Positions 1-8,694 of a stretch of 64,000 nucleotides of DNA are shown here, piece by piece. Positions within the stretch are counted from its first letter, which is position 1. The number at the start of each line of letters is the position of its first letter. Both the position numbers and the translations under genes were made by a program. Origin of the DNA: Streptomyces fulvoviolaceus (GTDB taxonomy: Bacteria; Actinomycetota; Actinomycetes; Streptomycetales; Streptomycetaceae); assembly GCF_000718165.1 (NCBI RefSeq), contig NZ_JOEY01000006.1:124001-188000 (forward strand), read 5' to 3'. The notes beneath the pieces are model-generated. The model was not told the DNA's origin. It saw only the letters and a list, made by a program, of their open reading frames with translations, and did no database searches.

Positions 1-549
1 ATACGCGCCGAGCAGCAGCTGCTGACCCGTCTGGCCACGGGCGTAGAAGGTCCGCGAGACCTGCACGCCACCGAAGGACCGGGTGTCGAGCAGTCCGCCG
101 TACTCCCGCGCGAAGGGCACGCCCTGCGCCACGCACTGGTCGATGATCTCCACCGAGATCTGCGCCAGGCGATGGACGTTGGACTCCCGCGCCCTGAAGT
201 CGCCGCCCTTGACGGTGTCGTAGAACAGCCGGTGGACCGAGTCGCCGTCGTTGCGGTAGTTCTTCGCCGCGTTGATGCCGCCCTGCGCGGCGATCGAGTG
301 GGCGCGACGCGGGGAGTCCTGGTAGCAGAACTGGACGACGTGGTAGCCCTGTTCGGCGAGCGTGGCGCCCGCGGAGCCGCCGGCCAGGCCCGTCCCCACG
401 ACGATCACCGTGTGCTTGCGCCGGTTGGCGGGGTTGACCAGCTTGGCCTCGAAACGGCGCTTGTCCCAGCGCTCGTTGACGGGTCCGGAAGGGGCCTTGG
501 GGTCGCCGACCGGTTCGCCGGTCGCGTAGTCCGCGTATTCAGCAGTCAT
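1..549 (-). CDS. sdhA: Succinate dehydrogenase flavoprotein subunit, 5' part (cut by window edge)
   Basis: Only the first 183 codons are present; the gene runs off the left edge. The product oxidises succinate to fumarate in respiratory complex II, passing electrons through FAD to the iron-sulfur subunit. The N-terminal dinucleotide-binding glycine motif [17 protein letters not shown] is visible near residues 50-66. The segment [14 protein letters not shown] carries the histidine used for covalent FAD attachment in this family. The ATG lies 2 bp after the sdhC stop, so the two genes form one transcript in the order sdhC-sdhA (sdhB presumably beyond the edge). The pairing with a single large cytochrome b subunit indicates the Bacillus-type enzyme rather than the four-subunit E. 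coli type. Confidence 0.95.
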   Translation of the reverse strand, partial: MTAEYADYATGEPVGDPKAPSGPVNERWDKRRFEAKLVNPANRRKHTVIVVGTGLAGGSAGATLAEQGYHVVQFCYQDSPRRAHSIAAQGGINAAKNYRNDGDSVHRLFYDTVKGGDFRARESNVHRLAQISVEIIDQCVAQGVPFAREYGGLLDTRSFGGVQVSRTFYARGQTGQQLLLGAY

Positions 550-551
550 CT

Positions 552-1259
552 TCAGCTCACCACTCCGGTCATGACGCCCACGGGTACGGCGATGAAGCCG
601 GCCGTGAGCAGCAGCGCGAGGACGTTGGCGACGGTCTTCAGGGCGCGGTCGCGGGCCCGGCTGCCGACGCCGAGGGTCTGGGCGGCGCTCCAGAAGCCGT
701 GCCGGATGTGCAGGCCGAGCGCGAGCATCGCGACGATGTAGATGACGTTGCCGTACCAGGTGGAGAAGGTGTCCACGACGTTCTGGTACGGGTGCCCCTC
801 CTGGAAACCGCCCGGGTGCACGGTGCCGGTCGTCAGGTCCAGGATGTGCCACACGATGAACAGGCCGAGGATGATCCCGCCCCAGCGCATGGTGCGCGTC
901 GCGTAGCTTGCCCGCGCCTTCTTGTGGACGTACTTGCTGGGCCGCGCACTGATGTCGCGGCGGCTGAGCTGGTACGCCGAGGTGGCGTGCGCGACGACCG
1001 CGACCACCAGCACGACGCGGATGAGCCACAGCGTCCACTCGTAGTGCATGAACGGCTCGCCCACGGTGCGCAGCCAGTGCGCGTAATGGTTGAACTCGCC
1101 CGCCCCGAAGAAGATCTTCAGGTTTCCGATCATGTGGACGACCAGGTACAGCAGCATGATCAGGCCGCTGACGGCCATCACGGTCTTCTTGCCGACGGAG
1201 GAGTCCCACACGGTACGTGCCATGGACGGTCGTCGGTCCGTCCGCGTTGCCAGAGCCAT
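552..1259 (-). CDS. sdhC: Succinate dehydrogenase cytochrome b subunit
   Basis: A 235-residue membrane anchor of complex II that binds haem b and passes electrons to menaquinone. Five hydrophobic helices are evident (about residues 26-48, 76-97, 125-147, 167-188, 208-230), with conserved histidines in [30 protein letters not shown] and LHIRHGFW as likely haem ligands. This is the single-subunit b558-type anchor seen with Bacillus- and epsilon-type enzymes. It is the first gene of the sdh transcript and is divergent from a LysR gene. The first ATG ([10 protein letters not shown]) is chosen because the family in Streptomyces shares this N-terminus by my recollection; an internal ATG 12 codons later has no better ribosome site. 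Confidence 0.94.
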   Translation of the reverse strand: MALATRTDRRPSMARTVWDSSVGKKTVMAVSGLIMLLYLVVHMIGNLKIFFGAGEFNHYAHWLRTVGEPFMHYEWTLWLIRVVLVVAVVAHATSAYQLSRRDISARPSKYVHKKARASYATRTMRWGGIILGLFIVWHILDLTTGTVHPGGFQEGHPYQNVVDTFSTWYGNVIYIVAMLALGLHIRHGFWSAAQTLGVGSRARDRALKTVANVLALLLTAGFIAVPVGVMTGVVS

Positions 1260-1319
1260 GACTCAAGACGCTAGGGCCGAACCACCCCATCGGTCCAAGA
1301 CATGGTCCGGCTCGTTTCA

Positions 1320-1334
1320 ATAGAGAGATCCTAT
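1320..1334. promoter_or_regulatory. Probable LysR-type operator (ATAG-N7-CTAT)
   Basis: The 15 bp contain perfect inverted arms ATAG and CTAT separated by 7 bp, matching the T-N11-A consensus of LysR-type regulators. The site sits between sdhC and the divergent LysR gene, 9 bp before the regulator's GTG, the classical place for autoregulation. Whether it also controls sdhC, whose start is 60 bp away, is inference. Confidence 0.5.
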
Positions 1335-1343
1335 GATGGCCGG

Positions 1344-2228
1344 GTGCAGTTCCAACAGCTCCAGTACTTCGTGGCGGTCGCCGAGACCCGGCACTTCACC
1401 CGGGCCGCCGACCTGGTCCATGTCGCGCAGCCCTCGCTGTCGCAGCAGATCAAGGCCCTTGAGCGGGAGCTCGGCGCCGATCTGTTCCAGCGGGCCCGGG
1501 GCAACATCACGCTCACCGACGCGGGCGAGGCACTGCTGCCACTGGCCCGCCGGATCCTCGCCGACGCGGACACGGCCCGGCACGAGGTGCTGGAGCTGGT
1601 CCAACTCCGCAGCGGCCGGGTCCGGTTGGGCGCGACCCCGAGTCTGTGCACCGGCCTGCTGCCGGACGTGCTGCGCGCCTTCCACGACCGCTATCCCGGC
1701 ATCCGGCTGCTGATCGAGGAGGGCGGCTCCCACGACCTCGTACGGGAGCTCGCCCGCGGCGCCCTCGACCTGGCCCTGGTCGTCCTGCCCCTGCCCACGC
1801 CCTCCCCCGCGCTCACCACGGTGGAACTGCTCCGCGAGGACCTGGTCGTGGTCTCCTCCCCGGACGCCCCGAAGCCCGGCCGAGGGCAGCGCACCGTCCA
1901 GGTCGCCGACCTCGAGGGCGAGCGCCTGGTGATGTTCCGCCACGGCTACGACCTGCGGGAACTGACCGTCGCCGCCTGCCGCGCCGAGGGCTTCGAGCCG
2001 GACTTCGCGGTCGAGGGCGGCGAGATGGACGCTGTGCTGGGCTTCGTACGGGCGGGGCTCGGGGTGGCCGTCGTACCGCGGATGGTGGCCGCCCGGTCGG
2101 GGCGCGGGCTGCGGGTGACGCCGCTGGCCCGGCCGGGGCTGCACCGGACGATCGCGCTCGCTCACCGCAGCGACGTGGCTCCGCCGCGGGCGGCGCGGGA
2201 GTTGCAGCGGATGCTGCTGGAGCGCTGA
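1344..2228 (+). CDS. LysR family transcriptional regulator
   Basis: A 294-residue protein with an N-terminal winged helix-turn-helix ([18 protein letters not shown] to about residue 60, including the recognition region [15 protein letters not shown]). A periplasmic-binding-protein-like effector domain follows from about residue 90 to the end. The GTG at 1344 gives the family's canonical N-terminus; the longer open frame from 1302 adds 14 unlikely residues that would cover the operator. It is divergent from sdhC across 84 bp containing a T-N11-A box, so regulation of itself and possibly succinate dehydrogenase is plausible. The effector cannot be told from sequence. Confidence 0.9.
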   Translation: MQFQQLQYFVAVAETRHFTRAADLVHVAQPSLSQQIKALERELGADLFQRARGNITLTDAGEALLPLARRILADADTARHEVLELVQLRSGRVRLGATPSLCTGLLPDVLRAFHDRYPGIRLLIEEGGSHDLVRELARGALDLALVVLPLPTPSPALTTVELLREDLVVVSSPDAPKPGRGQRTVQVADLEGERLVMFRHGYDLRELTVAACRAEGFEPDFAVEGGEMDAVLGFVRAGLGVAVVPRMVAARSGRGLRVTPLARPGLHRTIALAHRSDVAPPRAARELQRMLLER

Positions 2229-2269
2229 ACCGTCGCCGTAGCATGGTGCGTTCTCGTACGGGGGTGCAC

Positions 2270-3529
2270 ATGCGGCAGGTACGTGTGGTGGGCGCGGCAC
2301 TGATGGGGCTGTTGCTGGCCGGGTGTTCAGGCGCGGGGAACACACCCTCCGACGACTCCGGGCATACGACGGCCTCGTCGCCGGCCGCCCCCACCGCGCC
2401 GCGCTCCGCCTCCCCCGTGTCGGGGCCGTGGCGTACGTGGACCGTGCCCCTGTCCGTGCAGGAGAACCGCGTGTTCGTGCGGGAGGACCGCGGCAACTGC
2501 GGCGCGACGGCTCACCAGGCCGTGTGCGCCACCAGCACGGGCGGTCTCGTCGGGCGGTCCCGGACGACCGGCGAGGTCACCTGGGTCGTTCCCGGGACCG
2601 GCAAGGGAAACAGCGCGGGACTCGTCCTCGACGCGGCCGACGAGCGGGCCGTGACCGGCGTGGGCGAAGAGGTACGTGCCGCCGACCTCCGCACGGGGAC
2701 GGCGGCTTGGACGCACCGGCTGGCAGACGGCAGCACCGCCGACGTGATCACGTCGGCGGACAGCACCGTCTATGTCCTCGAAACGCCGGCCGCGACCTCC
2801 GAGCCCATCGTCCTCCGTGCCCTCCGCGCCTCCGACGGCAAGACTCTGTGGCATCACACGCTCGACGCGGACGCGGACGCGTCCGGGGGACTCGCCGCCT
2901 TCGACGGCCGCGTCTACACCACCGACGGCACCCGGGTCACCGCCCGCGACGCCCGCACCGGCAGGGCTCTGGCGACCAGCCCCGAGAGCACCGAGTGCCC
3001 GACGCTCATCTCCGGCGGGCACTACCTGGTGTGCGCCGGCAGCCCGATCTCGGCCGGGGACGTCTTCCCGCCGCTGAAGCGCCTGGATCCCGTCACGCTA
3101 CGGCCCTTGCCGACGCCCGAGGACACCGGAGAAAAGCCCGAACGCGGGCTCATCTCGCCCGACGGAGTGCTGGTGCTGTTCGAGGACAGCGCGGAGGACC
3201 CCGGGCCCGGCCACTGGAACGCGTACGACCTCGTCCACGGGCGCAGGCTGTGGAGCTACTACACCACGACGGAGGAAGCCGCCCTGGCCGACGGCCGGTT
3301 CATGACCTTCACCCCGGGCAACGACAAGACCACCAGGGGACGCGTCATCACGATCGACCTGCACGAGGGCCCGAAGGCCACGGGAACCGCCGCTGCGCGC
3401 ATGTCCCCGCCGTATCCGCAGACCAGGCGCGCCGAACACCCCTTGCTCATGGTGCCCGGCGGCGACACGGGCCTGGTGATCGTCCAGGCCCGGGCCCACC
3501 GCTCCCTGCGCTCGATCCCGCTCCCCTGA
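2270..3529 (+). CDS. Secreted lipoprotein with PQQ-like beta-propeller repeats
   Basis: A 419-residue exported protein. The N-terminus MRQVRVVGAALMGLLLAGC is a lipoprotein signal peptide with lipobox LLAGC, followed by a Ser/Thr/Pro-rich linker to about residue 60. The rest shows repeated propeller blades with signatures such as VRAADLRTGTAAWTH, LRASDGKTLWHH and VTARDARTGRAL (residues about 140-260), typical of PQQ-binding-like (PQQ_2/PQQ_3) repeats. No catalytic residues were recognised and PQQ binding is not implied. The ATG at 2270 is preceded by a GGGGG tract; an upstream in-frame ATG at 2243 would lengthen the signal peptide by 9 residues. It is convergent with the rmdA-like gene 19 bp away. 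Confidence 0.82.
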   Translation: MRQVRVVGAALMGLLLAGCSGAGNTPSDDSGHTTASSPAAPTAPRSASPVSGPWRTWTVPLSVQENRVFVREDRGNCGATAHQAVCATSTGGLVGRSRTTGEVTWVVPGTGKGNSAGLVLDAADERAVTGVGEEVRAADLRTGTAAWTHRLADGSTADVITSADSTVYVLETPAATSEPIVLRALRASDGKTLWHHTLDADADASGGLAAFDGRVYTTDGTRVTARDARTGRALATSPESTECPTLISGGHYLVCAGSPISAGDVFPPLKRLDPVTLRPLPTPEDTGEKPERGLISPDGVLVLFEDSAEDPGPGHWNAYDLVHGRRLWSYYTTTEEAALADGRFMTFTPGNDKTTRGRVITIDLHEGPKATGTAAARMSPPYPQTRRAEHPLLMVPGGDTGLVIVQARAHRSLRSIPLP

Positions 3530-3548
3530 AGCTCCCTCAGCCCCTGCC

Positions 3549-5687
3549 TCAGCCCGTCGCGTCCACCAGCGCCAGCTCGTGCAGCCGCTCCGGCGGGCCC
3601 GGGCGGGCGTAGTACCAGCCCTGCGCGGTGTCGCAGCCCAGTATCCGCAACTGCTCGGCCTGGGCCCCGGTTTCGACGCCCTCGACCGTCACCGCGAGGT
3701 TCAGGCTGTGGGCAAGCGAAACGATCCCTTCGACGATCTTGAGGTCGACGGGGTCCGCCGGGAACTGCTGCATGCTCTGGGTGAAGGAGCGGTCCAGCTT
3801 GAGGATGCTCACCGGCAGCCGTCGGAGGTTGGCGAGGTTGGAGTAGCCGGTGCCGAAGTCGTCCAGGGCGATGTCGACGCCCATCTCGGCGAGGCGCCGC
3901 AGGGGCTTGAGCAGGTCGTCGTCGGCGCCGATCAGCGCCGACTCCGTGACCTCCAGGCAGAGCGCGTCGGGTTCGACGCCGGTGCGCTCCAGGATGTCGA
4001 CCGTGTCCTGGACCAGGCCGGGGTGGGTGAGCTGGCAGGGCGAGAGGTTGACGTTGATGCGCAGGGGGCTGCCGTCGCCGTAGAGCTCGCGCCAGTCGCG
4101 GGCCTGGCGCACCGACTGCTCCAGGACCCAGCGGCCGAGCGGCACGATCAGCCCGGTGTGCTCGGCCAGCGGGATGAACTGGTCGGGGCCGAGGACGCCG
4201 TGCTGCGGGTGCAGCCAGCGCACCAGGGCCTCGGCGCCGCGGACGGTGCCGTCGCCGAGGTGGACCAGCGGCTGATACTCGATGAAGAACTCGCCGCGCT
4301 CCAGGGCGGCCGGCAGGGCCGTGGTCAGTCCGTGCCGGGTGATCGCGCGGGCGTCGGCCTCCGGGTCGGCCAGCTCGAAGCGGTTGCCGCCCGCCGACTT
4401 GGCCCGGTACATGGTGATGTCGGCGCTGCGCAGCACCTCCGCGGGGCCGCGCTCCCCCGCCGGTCCCTCGACGATGCCGATGCTGCCGCGCACGGTCAGC
4501 TCCCGGCCGTCGATCCTGACCGGGGCGAGCAGCACGTTCATGATGCGCGCCGCGAGTTCGTCGACCTCGGCCTCGGTGTCGGGGCCGGTGGTGAGCGCCA
4601 CGAACTCGTCGCCGCCGAGCCGGGCGACCATCTCTCCGGGTGCGGTCGCGCAGGACTGGAGCCGGTCGGCGACCTCGACGAGCAGCCGGTCGCCGGCCGC
4701 GTGGCCGAGGCTGTCGTTGATGGTCTTGAAGCCGTCCAGGTCGAGATAGCACAGGCCGAACCGCTGGCCCTCGCCGGCGCTCAGCGCCTTCTCCAGGCGT
4801 TCGAAGAACAGCGTGCGGTTGGGCAGTCCGGTGAGCGCGTCGTGCGTGGCCTCGTAGCGCAGCCGGAGGTTGAGCAGCCGCCGCTCGGTGGTGTCCTCCA
4901 TGAGGGCGAGCTGGTACTCGGGGTTGCCGTCGGCGTCACGCAGGAGGGAGACGGTCAGATTGGTCCACAGGACCGTTCCGTCGGGGCGGTAGAACGCCTT
5001 CTCCACGTGGTAGTGCTCGCGCTCGCCGCGTACGAGCTCCTCGTAGAGCCGCCAGGTCTGGGGAGCGTCGTCGGGGTGGGTCCACTCCTGGAACCTGCGG
5101 CCGCGCACGCCCTGTTCGGAGCCGCCGAACATGCGCAGCAGGGCGCCGTTGCTCTGCAGGACGTTGCCCTCCAGGTCGGCGATGCCGATCCCTATGGCGG
5201 CGCCCTCGAAGACGGCGCGGAAGCGGGCCTCGCTCGCGTGCAGGGCCTGGGCCACCACGCCCTGCGCCCGCAACGCGGCCTGTGCGATGGCCTCCTGCTC
5301 GGCCAGCGTCCGCTCGCGCAGCGCCTGCGCGTAGCCGGCCGCCATGGCGTGCTGCAGGCGTGACGCCCGCGTCCGCAGGTCGTCCTGGGGGGCGCTCTCC
5401 TCGCCGCAGTAGAGCACCAGGTAGGCGTCGACGCAGTCCAGCGACCGGGTCAGCGCGTCCGGGTCCGTGCAGTGCGCGGCGACCAGGGCGGCGCCGACGG
5501 CCTTCGCCTCGTCCGCGTCGAAGGTCCTGGCCCGCAGTGCCTCGCTCAACCGCCGGGCCAGCGGGAGCAGTTGCTCCTCGAACTCCGGCCGGGTCGAGGA
5601 CGTCGAGGTCACCGGGAACACTGCCCGGCTCCAGATCGTCGCGAACCGGCGCAGTCTGTCCTCCGGCCCGTCCGGCTCCGCGCTCAT
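3549..5687 (-). CDS. rmdA: Diguanylate cyclase/phosphodiesterase (PAS-GGDEF-EAL), RmdA-like
   Basis: A 712-residue cytosolic c-di-GMP enzyme. Order: an N-terminal helical region (1-150), a PAS/PAC sensor (about 151-270), a GGDEF domain with intact RLGGDEF at 356-362, and an EAL domain with EAL at 486-488 plus later DDFGTGYSNL and VEGVE metal/catalytic motifs. Both catalytic halves look intact, so it may synthesise and degrade c-di-GMP. The domain order and neighbourhood match RmdA of S. coelicolor (SCO0928, from memory), which affects morphological development. Its ATG (5687) overlaps the stop of the upstream methyltransferase in an ATGA, which is why this start is preferred to one 13 codons upstream. 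There is no transmembrane segment. Confidence 0.9.
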   Translation of the reverse strand: MSAEPDGPEDRLRRFATIWSRAVFPVTSTSSTRPEFEEQLLPLARRLSEALRARTFDADEAKAVGAALVAAHCTDPDALTRSLDCVDAYLVLYCGEESAPQDDLRTRASRLQHAMAAGYAQALRERTLAEQEAIAQAALRAQGVVAQALHASEARFRAVFEGAAIGIGIADLEGNVLQSNGALLRMFGGSEQGVRGRRFQEWTHPDDAPQTWRLYEELVRGEREHYHVEKAFYRPDGTVLWTNLTVSLLRDADGNPEYQLALMEDTTERRLLNLRLRYEATHDALTGLPNRTLFFERLEKALSAGEGQRFGLCYLDLDGFKTINDSLGHAAGDRLLVEVADRLQSCATAPGEMVARLGGDEFVALTTGPDTEAEVDELAARIMNVLLAPVRIDGRELTVRGSIGIVEGPAGERGPAEVLRSADITMYRAKSAGGNRFELADPEADARAITRHGLTTALPAALERGEFFIEYQPLVHLGDGTVRGAEALVRWLHPQHGVLGPDQFIPLAEHTGLIVPLGRWVLEQSVRQARDWRELYGDGSPLRINVNLSPCQLTHPGLVQDTVDILERTGVEPDALCLEVTESALIGADDDLLKPLRRLAEMGVDIALDDFGTGYSNLANLRRLPVSILKLDRSFTQSMQQFPADPVDLKIVEGIVSLAHSLNLAVTVEGVETGAQAEQLRILGCDTAQGWYYARPGPPERLHELALVDATG

Positions 5688-6514
5688 GCCGTACGCCCCA
5701 CGCCGGCGAACCCGGAGAAGGTCCACGGGTCCTCGTCGTCGGGGCCGTCGTTTGCCTCGGGCCCCGTCTCCGGCCGCCAGCGCGGCATCGGCACCAGTCC
5801 GGGTTCCACCATGTCGTACCCCTCGAAGAACCGCGCGATCTCCTCGCGCGGGCGCATGATCAGCGGGTTGCGAATGTCCTTGTATACGTCCACCGCTCCC
5901 CCGGCCCGCTCCGGCGACAGCGGGATTCCCTCGTACGAGGCATGCGTGAGCACCAGCAGGCTGCCGGGCGCGAGCGCGTCGCGCAGTTCGGCCACCGCAC
6001 CGTAGGGGTCGTCCGCGTCTTCCACGAAGTGCAGTATGGCAACGAGGAGCAGGGCCACCGGACGGTTCAGGTCGATCAGTTGGCCGACTTCAGGGCTCGA
6101 CAGGATCTCCCGGGGCTTGCGGAGGTCGGCCGCGACGACACCGACATCGTCGTTGCCCGCGAGGACCGCCTGGCTGTGCGCGACGGCGACCGGGTCGTGG
6201 TCGACGTACACCACGCGTGCGCCGGGGCTGGCCTGTTGGGCGACCTCGTGGACGTTGCCGAAGGTCGGAATGCCGGAGCCGACGTCCAGGAACTGGGTGA
6301 TGCCCTCGTCGGCGGCGAAACGCACCGCACGCCGCATGAACGCCCGGTTCGCCTGCATGATCTTCGGAAGTCCCGGCATGAACTCCATGGCCCTGCGGGC
6401 CGCTTCCCGGTCGACCTCGAAGTTGTGCGAACCACCCAGGTAGTAGTCGTAGATGCGCGAAACGCTCGGCACCGAGATGTCGATGCTTCGGGGGGCCCAG
6501 GCGGGACGCTCCAT
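5684..6514 (-). CDS. DUF574 SAM-dependent methyltransferase
   Basis: A 276-residue protein of the S-adenosyl methyltransferase family PF04672 (DUF574), abundant in Streptomyces. The N-terminus VSRIYDYYLGGSHNFEVDR is the family hallmark. The SAM site is in QFLDVGSGIPT (about residue 93-103), and VVYVDHDPVAV supplies the acidic ribose-binding residue. The substrate is unknown for most members. The start has GGAGAG a few bases upstream. The stop codon overlaps the rmdA-like start by 4 bp (ATGA), so the pair is translationally coupled and probably functionally linked. The C-terminal acidic tail GPDDEDPW is not a known domain. Confidence 0.9.
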   Translation of the reverse strand: MERPAWAPRSIDISVPSVSRIYDYYLGGSHNFEVDREAARRAMEFMPGLPKIMQANRAFMRRAVRFAADEGITQFLDVGSGIPTFGNVHEVAQQASPGARVVYVDHDPVAVAHSQAVLAGNDDVGVVAADLRKPREILSSPEVGQLIDLNRPVALLLVAILHFVEDADDPYGAVAELRDALAPGSLLVLTHASYEGIPLSPERAGGAVDVYKDIRNPLIMRPREEIARFFEGYDMVEPGLVPMPRWRPETGPEANDGPDDEDPWTFSGFAGVGRTA

Positions 6515-6774
6515 CTATCTCTCCACGGCGTAGGCGATCCGGTGTTCGAGCTGAGGCTACTGATCGCCCGCCAAAGGAGCGAGCGGAAACGGAAATTGAC
6601 CGTCCGTTCCCGGTCACTGCCCGCGGCACGTGCCGAATTGATGCCCAGTAAATCGCCTACGAAAAGTACCCGAGGTGTTCCGGAGTGTTTCGGTGCGCGA
6701 TGTCGACTTGGGGAGAGTTGCGCGGAATCACGGCAAAGGTGAACTCTCGCAAAGGTGATTCACCACAAACCGGT
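6515..6774. other. Intergenic region upstream of the methyltransferase-rmdA operon
   Basis: About 260 bp with no supported gene. The stretch 6585-6760 is noticeably richer in A/T than its surroundings and probably carries the promoter of the leftward methyltransferase-rmdA operon. No clear -35/-10 pair or operator could be assigned by eye. Confidence 0.4.
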
Positions 6775-6805
6775 CCGCCCCCTCCGTGCGGCGCGGAGGG
6801 GGCGG
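6775..6805 (-). terminator. Stem-loop terminator after the repeat lipoprotein
   Basis: A perfect 12-bp inverted repeat (CCGCCCCCTCCG at 6775-6786 and its complement at 6794-6805) with a 7-nt loop, located 24 bp beyond the stop of the leftward lipoprotein gene. It has no long U tract, as is usual for Streptomyces terminators. Confidence 0.75.
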
Positions 6806-6829
6806 AGCGGTGGATCGGGCACGCCATGG

Positions 6830-7795
6830 TCACTCAGCGGGCGCGCCGACCGGCTTTCCGTCGGGAGCGACGGCGTACCAGGTGCCGCCGACGCCCTGAC
6901 CGTTGGTGTCACCGGGAGCCTTGTCACCGGCGAAGGTGTAGATCGGCGAGCAGTTGACCGTCTGCTGCTTGACGCCGTCGGACCGGGTGAAGCTCATCAG
7001 GCCCTTCTTCTGGACGTCCTCGGTGTCGTTCGTCGCGACGGGCGCGACGGCCGGCCACTTCTCCAGGCAGGCGCCGGTGCAGTTGGACACCGGCTCGGGC
7101 CAGGCCTCGTCCTTCATGAAGCGGTAGACCGTCATGCCGTTCTTGTCGACGACGATCTCGCCCAGGGTGGCGTCCTTGCGCGTGGACAGCCCGGGCAGAT
7201 TGGTCAGCTTGGCCTTCTTGCCGTCGGCGGCGAGCGCGTACCACTTGCCGCCCACGCCCTGACCGGCGATGTCGCCCGCCTTGGTGTCCTTCGCATAGCG
7301 GTAGGCCGGCCAGCCGCCGATGGTCAGCTGCTTGGTGCCGTCGGCGCGGGTCACCTCGCCGAGCAGCGACTTGTCGATGCCGGCGCCGGCCGTGGCATCG
7401 TCCGCGGGGACCGCCGGCCAGGCGGTGGCACAGTCGCCGTCGCAGTTCGACTTCGGCGGTTCGGCGGTGTCGTTGTCGAAGCGGTACAAGGTGAGACCGG
7501 CGCTGTCGGTCACCACCTCTCCGAGCTCGGCGTTCGCGGAGACGGCCAGCTTGCCCGCGGAGGCGGACTGGGCCCCGAGGTTCTCCTGGCCCCCCGCCTG
7601 GGCGCTGCTGCTCGGGCTGGCGCCGTTACCGATGATGCCGGTGCCGGCGGTTCCATAGCCGCCCGCCGCTGCCGTGGCACCGACGTTCTGGCTGCCTGCC
7701 GACGAGGTGCCGCCTTCCTGGCCGCACGCGGTCGTCAGCGCCAGCACCGCCGCAGCGCTCGCCACGAGTGAGGCGCTCCGCCAGGAGGTCTTCAT
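6830..7795 (-). CDS. Lipoprotein with two secreted-repeat (COG4315/PF03640) domains
   Basis: A 321-residue lipoprotein. The start at 7795 (MKTSWRSASLVASAAAVLAL, lipobox LTTAC) has an upstream GGGGAG; the longer open frame adds an unlikely leader. After a Gly/Ser/Ala-rich linker there are two tandem modules of the secreted-repeat lipoprotein family. Each contains a pattern like LYRFDND, SNC-x3-C, WP, and a closing GGKWYALAADGK or GGTWYAVAPDGK. Each module conserves a Cys pair (SNCDGDCATAWP and SNCTGACLEKWP), suggesting a disulfide or redox/metal site. Function is unknown; the family is extracellular and often anchored to the membrane. It is transcribed alone and followed by a strong terminator. 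Confidence 0.85.
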   Translation of the reverse strand: MKTSWRSASLVASAAAVLALTTACGQEGGTSSAGSQNVGATAAAGGYGTAGTGIIGNGASPSSSAQAGGQENLGAQSASAGKLAVSANAELGEVVTDSAGLTLYRFDNDTAEPPKSNCDGDCATAWPAVPADDATAGAGIDKSLLGEVTRADGTKQLTIGGWPAYRYAKDTKAGDIAGQGVGGKWYALAADGKKAKLTNLPGLSTRKDATLGEIVVDKNGMTVYRFMKDEAWPEPVSNCTGACLEKWPAVAPVATNDTEDVQKKGLMSFTRSDGVKQQTVNCSPIYTFAGDKAPGDTNGQGVGGTWYAVAPDGKPVGAPAE

Positions 7796-8056
7796 CGTCA
7801 ACTCCCCATAATTCAAAGGGTGTTGCAGCGCCCTGCTGCGCCGCCGCACGACACTGGGTACGCACCGGAGCAGGGGTCGTGTTCAACCATCCCGAAAATT
7901 TCTTTCCGAAGCCTGTGACATCACCGGCCCCATATCGCACACGCGTACACATCACCGGACATACGACCGCACGCCGAATCAAACCTGCGAGCGCTCCTTG
8001 TCCCTCCTTCGGAGCAATCCCTTCGCGCCCGCGCGTGCGACGGAGCGCCAGGCCTC

Positions 8057-8674
8057 ATGATCTCCGACGTGCATCGACCCGACTCGACCCAATCCGCCTC
8101 CGCCATACGGGTGTTGGCCCTGTTGACATTGACGTGGTTCCTCGTCGGCCCACCGGCCGGAGTCGCCGCGGCGGACGCCTGCGCCTCCGCCTCGATCGGC
8201 CCGGACGGCACCGAGGTGGTGGCGGTCGCCGGGAGCCTGACCTGGCCGACTCCCCCGTCGTGCCCGAAGCCGACGCCGTCGCCCGCACCCACGCCGCCCA
8301 AGCCCACCTGCACGCCGACACCCACGCCGACCCCGTCACCGCCCCCGACGAAGGCGAAGCCGAAGCCCACGCCGAAGCCCGAGCCACCGCTTCCGCCGAC
8401 GCCACCCACTCCGACCCCGCAGCCGGCGGCACCGCCTTCACGACCGACACCAACCCCGACCCCCACTCCCGTACCCACTCCGACCTCGGCCCCGAAGCCG
8501 ACGCCGTCGCCCAAGCCCACCCCGTCACCGTCCGCGAGCCCGGTGAGCTACCCGGCCTACTACCACGCGACGGTGCGCAAGAGGCCCTCGCACGGCACCA
8601 CGTCGCCGGTCGTCTACGTCCTGCTCATCACCGCGCCCGCCGTGGTCGCCGTCGCCGCACTGCGACCGCGCTAG
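8057..8674 (+). CDS. Pro-Thr-rich secreted or surface protein with C-terminal membrane segment
   Basis: A 205-residue protein with a signal-like hydrophobic segment (about 17-40, ending AGVAAADA). A low-complexity PTP/PKP/PTPTP-rich stalk follows (about 65-160), then a hydrophobic C-terminus [18 protein letters not shown] ending in RPR. This is the layout of a wall-spanning stalk anchored by a C-terminal helix. No LPXTG-like sorting signal is visible. The start has no strong ribosome site; the next downstream gene follows after 20 bp, suggesting one transcript. No enzymatic domain was recognised. The Pro-rich stretch explains the repetitive DNA at 8250-8560. Confidence 0.7.
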   Translation: MISDVHRPDSTQSASAIRVLALLTLTWFLVGPPAGVAAADACASASIGPDGTEVVAVAGSLTWPTPPSCPKPTPSPAPTPPKPTCTPTPTPTPSPPPTKAKPKPTPKPEPPLPPTPPTPTPQPAAPPSRPTPTPTPTPVPTPTSAPKPTPSPKPTPSPSASPVSYPAYYHATVRKRPSHGTTSPVVYVLLITAPAVVAVAALRPR

Positions 8675-8694
8675 CGCTGCCCTGGAGGCACCCC

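Noticed and set aside
8250-8560. Repetitive DNA resembling a minisatellite or CRISPR
   Set aside because: It is the codon repetition of the Pro-Thr stalk in a sound open frame, without uniform spacers.
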